Below, one piece after another: positions 60,073-64,000 of a stretch of 64,000 bases of DNA. A program made the position numbers and the translations under genes. Origin of the DNA: Gemmatimonadaceae bacterium (GTDB lineage: Bacteria; Gemmatimonadota; Gemmatimonadetes; Gemmatimonadales; Gemmatimonadaceae); NCBI GenBank assembly GCA_040882285.1, contig JBBEBQ010000018.1, positions 1-64,000 of the forward strand, given 5' to 3'. Positions within the stretch are counted from its first letter, which is position 1. Each line of letters opens with the position of its first letter. The notes beneath the pieces are model-generated. The model did no database searches. It was given only the letters and a program-made list of their open reading frames with translations, and was not told the DNA's origin.

Positions 60073-60917
60073 CCGCGACCATGAACGGATACGGCTCACT
60101 CGCGGTGCTGCTTTGCGCCGCCGCGCTGACGGCTTGCGATTACGACAAGAACGCCGTGCAGGACATAACCGCTCCTTCCGTCCCGGAAGCGAGAGTAAAG
60201 TTCTTCAACTTCGGCATCAGCACGCCCGCCGTGCTCTTCTACGCGGGCGACACCAAGCTGACGGCGATCAACTTTACGGGCTGCACCAATCCGCCCGCGA
60301 GTCAAACCGAGCCCTGCAGCAGCACCGGTAACGAGTCCACCGGCGGAGTCGGCTACGGCGGGGTGGCGGCGGGGGGGCTGTACGCGGGTATCGACCCCGG
60401 GCAGCACACGCTGTCGGGCAGGATTACGGCCACGACGGACAAAGGCCTGGCCATCTCGAACGTCACGACGACGCTCGCGGCCGGGATGAAATATTCGTAC
60501 TACCAGAGCGGCCCCTACAACACCACGACCAAGACGGTCGACGCCTTCGTCGTGGAGGATCCATTCCCCGAGGAGATCGATTGGGTGAACGCGTCCGTGC
60601 GCTTCGTGCACGCGGTGTACAACGCGAATCCGATGACCATGTACGCGAAAAATGATGAAACGGGCGTCGAGGTCGCGGTCGGCGGAACCACGGCTTACAA
60701 GTCCGGGGGCGCGTTCACGACCCTGCCGCCAGGCATATACGACCTGAGCACCCGGTACGAGGGATCGAGCACCAACGCCATGGCCCGGAACAACGTGTCA
60801 TTCGCCCTCGGAAGGACCTATACGATCACGGCGAGGGGAAACATCACGGTCACCCCCACCACCACCGGGTGTGCCGCCGCGAACATGACCTGTCTGGACG
60901 ACACGCTCAACAGGTAG
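60069..60917 (+). CDS. DUF4397-domain lipoprotein
   Basis: A 282-residue protein with a lipobox (LCAAALTAC). Two beta-rich segments of the DUF4397 type follow (EARVKFFNFGISTPAVLFYAGDTKL; ASVRFVHAVYNANPMTMYAKN), with YGGVAAGGLYAGIDPGQHTLSG and FTTLPPGIYDLSTRYEGSS between and after. Such proteins are typically secreted and surface attached, with unknown roles. Last gene of the SusC-SusD operon with a 4-base overlap; an auxiliary ligand-binding or surface role is inferred. Confidence 0.82.
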   Translation: MTATMNGYGSLAVLLCAAALTACDYDKNAVQDITAPSVPEARVKFFNFGISTPAVLFYAGDTKLTAINFTGCTNPPASQTEPCSSTGNESTGGVGYGGVAAGGLYAGIDPGQHTLSGRITATTDKGLAISNVTTTLAAGMKYSYYQSGPYNTTTKTVDAFVVEDPFPEEIDWVNASVRFVHAVYNANPMTMYAKNDETGVEVAVGGTTAYKSGGAFTTLPPGIYDLSTRYEGSSTNAMARNNVSFALGRTYTITARGNITVTPTTTGCAAANMTCLDDTLNR

Positions 60918-60941
60918 GGTCCGAGGCAGTGCAGCAACGAG

Positions 60942-60977
60942 AAAAAAATCCCCGGCAACCTCGCCGGGGATTTTTTT
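60942..60977. terminator. Intrinsic terminator, probably bidirectional
   Basis: AAAAAAATCCCCGGC (60942-60956) pairs with GCCGGGGATTTTTTT (60963-60977) over a 6-base loop. It ends the SusCD operon and could also stop transcripts from the minus-strand genes beyond. Confidence 0.95.
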
Positions 60978-61021
60978 GCCTCATCGCACGGCCCGGGCGC
61001 CACCGGGGAAGCCCTACCCGA

Positions 61022-61297
61022 TCAGTCCGGCTTGTCGAGAGTCGGCGGCGGCTTTACTTCGAGGGACGGGTCGAGCCCATGCCCCGGTCGCACAGCGTCC
61101 CGGCGTGTCGGCGGGCGGCCCGTGAGGCGGCGGAGCAGGGCCGCCCCGATCCCGAGGAGCAGCCCCGCCGCCAGTCCCAGCAGCAGCACGAATCCGAACG
61201 CGAGAAACACTCCGACGACCACCAGCAGCACCGTCCCGGCCACGACCGCTCCGAGCTTCCCGCCCATGCTCGAGCGAAACTCGCGGACGTACATCAT
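61022..61297 (-). CDS. Small two-helix membrane protein, unknown
   Basis: A 91-residue protein with one long or two short hydrophobic helices (LGAVVAGTVLLVVVGVFLAFGFVLLLGLAAGLLLGIGAALL) and a Pro-rich, basic C-terminal tail. The start is ATG 61297 or the adjacent ATG 61294. It follows the TonB-dependent receptor gene on the same strand by 30 bases and may be part of its operon. No family recognised. The composition argues for a real membrane protein, but coding status is less certain than for longer genes. Confidence 0.6.
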   Translation of the reverse strand: MMYVREFRSSMGGKLGAVVAGTVLLVVVGVFLAFGFVLLLGLAAGLLLGIGAALLRRLTGRPPTRRDAVRPGHGLDPSLEVKPPPTLDKPD

Positions 61298-61327
61298 CGT
61301 GCCGGCCGGTTCATGACGCGCATCCTT

Positions 61328-64000
61328 CTAGAAGCTTAGTCGCGATCCCAGCCGGAGCGAGCGCGGCGGCAGGCGGAGCCGCGGCGCGCCGAACAGCGAC
61401 GTCGGGTCGTCCGACACCTGATCGTTCACGGTGAGGTTGTTCTCGATAACCGCTGCCGATCCGAGCACGTTGAACCCGTCCGCCGTCAGCGCCCACTCGG
61501 CGCGGCCCAGGCGGAAGCTCTTCTCCAGCCGCAGGTCCACGGTCACGCGCGCGCCGTACTTCCTGTCGCCGCGCTCTTCGAGAAAGATTGTCTGCCCCAT
61601 GGTGCCGTCGAATTCGCCGAAGCGCAGCTCCCTCAAGTCGGAGCCGACGTACCGGAAGCGCGGCGTGATCTCGAATATCGGCGTGACGTGCTCGCCGGTC
61701 GAGAACGTGGTGAACGTGCCTGCCATGAAGCCGTACGGCAGCTGCGCGCCCAGCCACAGCTTCGACTCGAGCAACGGCACGTTCGGCAGCCGGCCTTCGA
61801 AGTTGATGGACTCGTTGCGGCGCACGCGCGGCCCCGCCGTAAACGACGGAACCCCGGTTCCGAACCCGCTGGCGAAGCTGGTGACGTCGGCGAAGCCCGT
61901 TAGCCCGCCAACGTTCCCGACCAAGCGCGACGCCGTCATCGACCAGAAGCCGTTCCAACGCGGCTGCTCCGTCCGCAGCGAGAACGACAGCTGATCCAGG
62001 CGCCGGCGCGCGCCAGGGATTGTCGTCAGGACGATGTCAGGGTCGTACGTCAGCCGGCTCGTATCAGCGAACGTATAGCCCGCGGGTGGGGGAGCGAAGG
62101 AATTCATGCGGCTTATCAGCGCTGCCCGGAGCGCATCGTTGCGGACCCAAATGATCGGAAGGACGAGCTCACCGGCGTTCTGGTCGAGAACCGGCGTGAA
62201 GGTGATGCGATGCCGGACGGAGACGTTGGTGAGCGGGCTGTAGTTCTCCTCGAGGTTCCGGTCCACGAGTCCGGCGATGTCCTTGTTCATCCGGTTGGTG
62301 TACAGCAGCTCCGCTTTCCACCGCGGCCCGAGAGTCTTCTCGAGTCCGATGACCCACTGATCCACATATGGCTGGCGGTAGCTCTCGACGCGGCCCGATT
62401 CGTTCAGGATCGATTCGACCAGCGTCCCGAACCCCGTAAGCGGGTTGCGCATCGCGTCGCGCTCCGCTTCGGTGAAGACCGTGCGCGGATCCGAGATCGT
62501 AGGCCCCTGGAGGTAGAACTGCTGGTTGCTGTACGCGTCCGCTCCCTCCGCTCGATCGAAGAAGAAGGAGCTCATTCCCTGGTGATACCGGCCCCAGTGC
62601 GCTTTGAACACGAGCTCGTTCCGGGCGGTGACGTCCCACACAACGCCGAGCCGCGGGTCCACTGCCTGGTCGCGAGCGGCGCGAAAGCGGGGTCCCGCGC
62701 TGTCGCTCGGCGTGAGGTAGCCCGCCCATCTTCCATACCGGACGCCGGGAGTGACCGTCAGCCCCGGGCGAATCGTGAGGTAGTCCTGCACGAACAGCGC
62801 GGCATCTTCCACGTCCGACTCGAGCCGTATCTCTCCGCCCCATTCACTGGCCAGCTCACCCCACGTGGCCGGGTTGTTCGGATCGAATGCGCCGATCGAG
62901 CCGCCGGAATACGGCCGCCAGGTGAGCCCGCCGTTGCGCGTGCGCTGCTGCTTCCACCACCCGCGCGTGTACTCGGCGCCGAGCACCAGCTCGTTCGCGC
63001 CCGCGGGGAGGGACTGCCGGGTCTTCCACGTGACGTTGCCGCCCAGGCTCCGCGGCTCCAGCCGGTCGTTGAAAACCGAGTTCTGGTAGCCGGGCTGGCG
63101 ACCTATGCGAAATACCTGAATCCCGGGAACCTTGTCGCCCGCGTAGCCGAGTCGCGACTCGATCGCGTCGAATCCCGCGATCCGCGCGTCGAATGAGCTT
63201 CCAGCAGTCGCGCGCGTGAACGCGAGCGAGTAGAAGTTTGCCGGAGCCGCGTACCTGCGTGCCGCGGTCGGATCGCTGATTCCATTCAGCTCGGCCCGCT
63301 CCACGTCTATGTCGGTGCGGCCGTACAACGCGTCGAGACGAACTCCGAGGGCGGGGAGCAGGCTCAGCTTGGCGAGTCCGCGCGCGTCGCTGAACTTCTG
63401 CATCGTGCTTCGGAAATCACCGTCCGCCGGCGTCGTGAGATCGGGTACCCGCACGTCGCGGGTGATCGCCTGTCCCGTGAAAAAATAGAACAGCCGGTCG
63501 CGCAGCAGCGGTCCGCGCAGCTCGCCGCTGATCTCGCGCCGCATGGTCTGCTCGGCGCCTTCTTCGTTCGACCGGACGTTGCTCGAGCTCAGGCCGGGTG
63601 CGATGTAGTTGAAGCGCAGCGCTCCCCGGAAGTCGTTGCTGCCGCTCTTGGTCACGGCGTTGATGATTCCGCCCTGGAAGCCGCCGTACTCGGCGCCGGC
63701 GCCGAGCCCGCGGACGATCAGCGACTCGATCCAGTCGATGCTCGGCGTGAGATAATCGCCGCCGAGTCCCGGGTGATTGACGCTCACTCCGTCGAGCTGA
63801 TAGTTGTTGGCCGCGTCCGCGCCGGCGCCCCACACGAATCCCTTGCGCGCGCCGGGCACGAGCTCCACGAGCGACGCCGCGTCGCGGCCCATCGGGATGA
63901 GCTTGACGTCCTCGACCGCGATCTGGCGCGTCATCTCGGTCGTGGTCGCATCGATGGCCGTCGGGCTGGCGACGACGCGCACGGTGGAGAGCTGCGTCGG
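61328..64000 (-). CDS. TonB-dependent receptor, partial (N-terminus beyond window)
   Basis: 891 codons of a large outer-membrane receptor are visible; the 5' end lies past position 64000. The frame continues upstream of the GTG at 63982 (TQLSTVRVVASP, the usual link to a carboxypeptidase-regulatory domain), so that GTG is not the start. Plug blocks VKLIPMGRDAASLVELVPG, NNYQLDGVSVNHPG and GGFQGGIINAVTKSGSNDFRG are of the Oar/'CarboxypepD_reg plus plug' type. The barrel ends in SLRLGSRLSF with the terminal Phe. Distinct from the SusC protein; no SusD partner is visible. Confidence 0.92.
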   Translation of the reverse strand, partial: PTQLSTVRVVASPTAIDATTTEMTRQIAVEDVKLIPMGRDAASLVELVPGARKGFVWGAGADAANNYQLDGVSVNHPGLGGDYLTPSIDWIESLIVRGLGAGAEYGGFQGGIINAVTKSGSNDFRGALRFNYIAPGLSSSNVRSNEEGAEQTMRREISGELRGPLLRDRLFYFFTGQAITRDVRVPDLTTPADGDFRSTMQKFSDARGLAKLSLLPALGVRLDALYGRTDIDVERAELNGISDPTAARRYAAPANFYSLAFTRATAGSSFDARIAGFDAIESRLGYAGDKVPGIQVFRIGRQPGYQNSVFNDRLEPRSLGGNVTWKTRQSLPAGANELVLGAEYTRGWWKQQRTRNGGLTWRPYSGGSIGAFDPNNPATWGELASEWGGEIRLESDVEDAALFVQDYLTIRPGLTVTPGVRYGRWAGYLTPSDSAGPRFRAARDQAVDPRLGVVWDVTARNELVFKAHWGRYHQGMSSFFFDRAEGADAYSNQQFYLQGPTISDPRTVFTEAERDAMRNPLTGFGTLVESILNESGRVESYRQPYVDQWVIGLEKTLGPRWKAELLYTNRMNKDIAGLVDRNLEENYSPLTNVSVRHRITFTPVLDQNAGELVLPIIWVRNDALRAALISRMNSFAPPPAGYTFADTSRLTYDPDIVLTTIPGARRRLDQLSFSLRTEQPRWNGFWSMTASRLVGNVGGLTGFADVTSFASGFGTGVPSFTAGPRVRRNESINFEGRLPNVPLLESKLWLGAQLPYGFMAGTFTTFSTGEHVTPIFEITPRFRYVGSDLRELRFGEFDGTMGQTIFLEERGDRKYGARVTVDLRLEKSFRLGRAEWALTADGFNVLGSAAVIENNLTVNDQVSDDPTSLFGAPRLRLPPRSLRLGSRLSF

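Noticed and set aside
63980-63982. GTG at 63982 as the start of the terminal TonB-dependent receptor
   Set aside because: The frame remains open with family-like residues to the window edge and no signal peptide follows, so the gene is truncated by the window.

Overview
The window reads as chromosomal DNA of a high-GC, Gram-negative-type bacterium. The best guess is the phylum Gemmatimonadota. This is inferred from style, because no marker gene was compared with a database. The clues are a SusC/SusD outer-membrane pair together with a large TonB-dependent receptor, a partner-switching STAS/kinase/PP2C module, a kinase-TolB-TPR signalling protein, short overlapping operons with many GTG/TTG starts, and a succinylase-type lysine pathway. 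Nearly every co-directional gene pair overlaps by 1 or 4 bases.

Layout. 1-13.1 kb: coaD-pta, a STAS/anti-sigma-kinase/phosphatase module, rsmA, rex with its own perfect operator facing an arginine deiminase gene, a DnaQ-like exonuclease, an MBL hydrolase, tryptophanase, a PEBP-family protein and a secreted M1 peptidase. 13.2-26.7 kb: a housekeeping run of infC-rpmI-rplT (behind an apparent attenuator), pheS-pheT, a ZapB-like coiled coil, zapA, rny, folD, ispA, dxs, nadK and recN. 26.7-28.8 kb: a predicted six-hairpin glycosidase and tRNA-Leu(UAA). 28.8-34.6 kb: the most unusual block. On the minus strand it holds a four-gene heme-copper oxidoreductase operon (IIa-like subunit, CuA subunit II, subunit I, SCO-type protein). 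The subunit I has Gln where oxygen reductases carry the cross-linked Tyr, which points to an eNOR-like nitric oxide reductase. Divergent from it is a cytochrome b / two [4Fe-4S] / MvhD-like fusion. 34.7-37.7 kb: a peptidoglycan-binding-domain protein, a lipid kinase and a small helical protein. 38.0-45.9 kb: an eight-gene overlapping operon for lysine/diaminopimelate (dapE-asd-lysC-dapB-dapA-dapD) continuing into aroA and cmk. 45.9-49.2 kb: an inverted three-gene signalling cassette (HD-GYP response regulator, lipoprotein, histidine kinase) lodged between cmk and rpsA and flanked by near-identical 21-base direct repeats. 49.6-64 kb: rpsA, a Ser/Thr kinase with a Met/Gly-rich insert, a secreted repeat protein, the SusC/SusD/DUF4397 operon, and a TonB-dependent receptor that runs off the right edge.

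The second striking theme is dispersed repeat DNA. Four intergenic hairpins share a 28-nt core, but each has a different pair of 21-31 bp inverted arms. Separately, tandem heptamers (TGACTAG and AGCCAAY vocabularies, plus a third GGACT/GCGGAT-rich one) mostly form inverted arrays between genes. They also supply the last codons and stop of pta and ten in-frame codons inside pheT. I know of no named system that explains the shared-core/variable-arm hairpins.

All functional calls come from reading motifs by eye; no similarity search, folding program or HMM was run.
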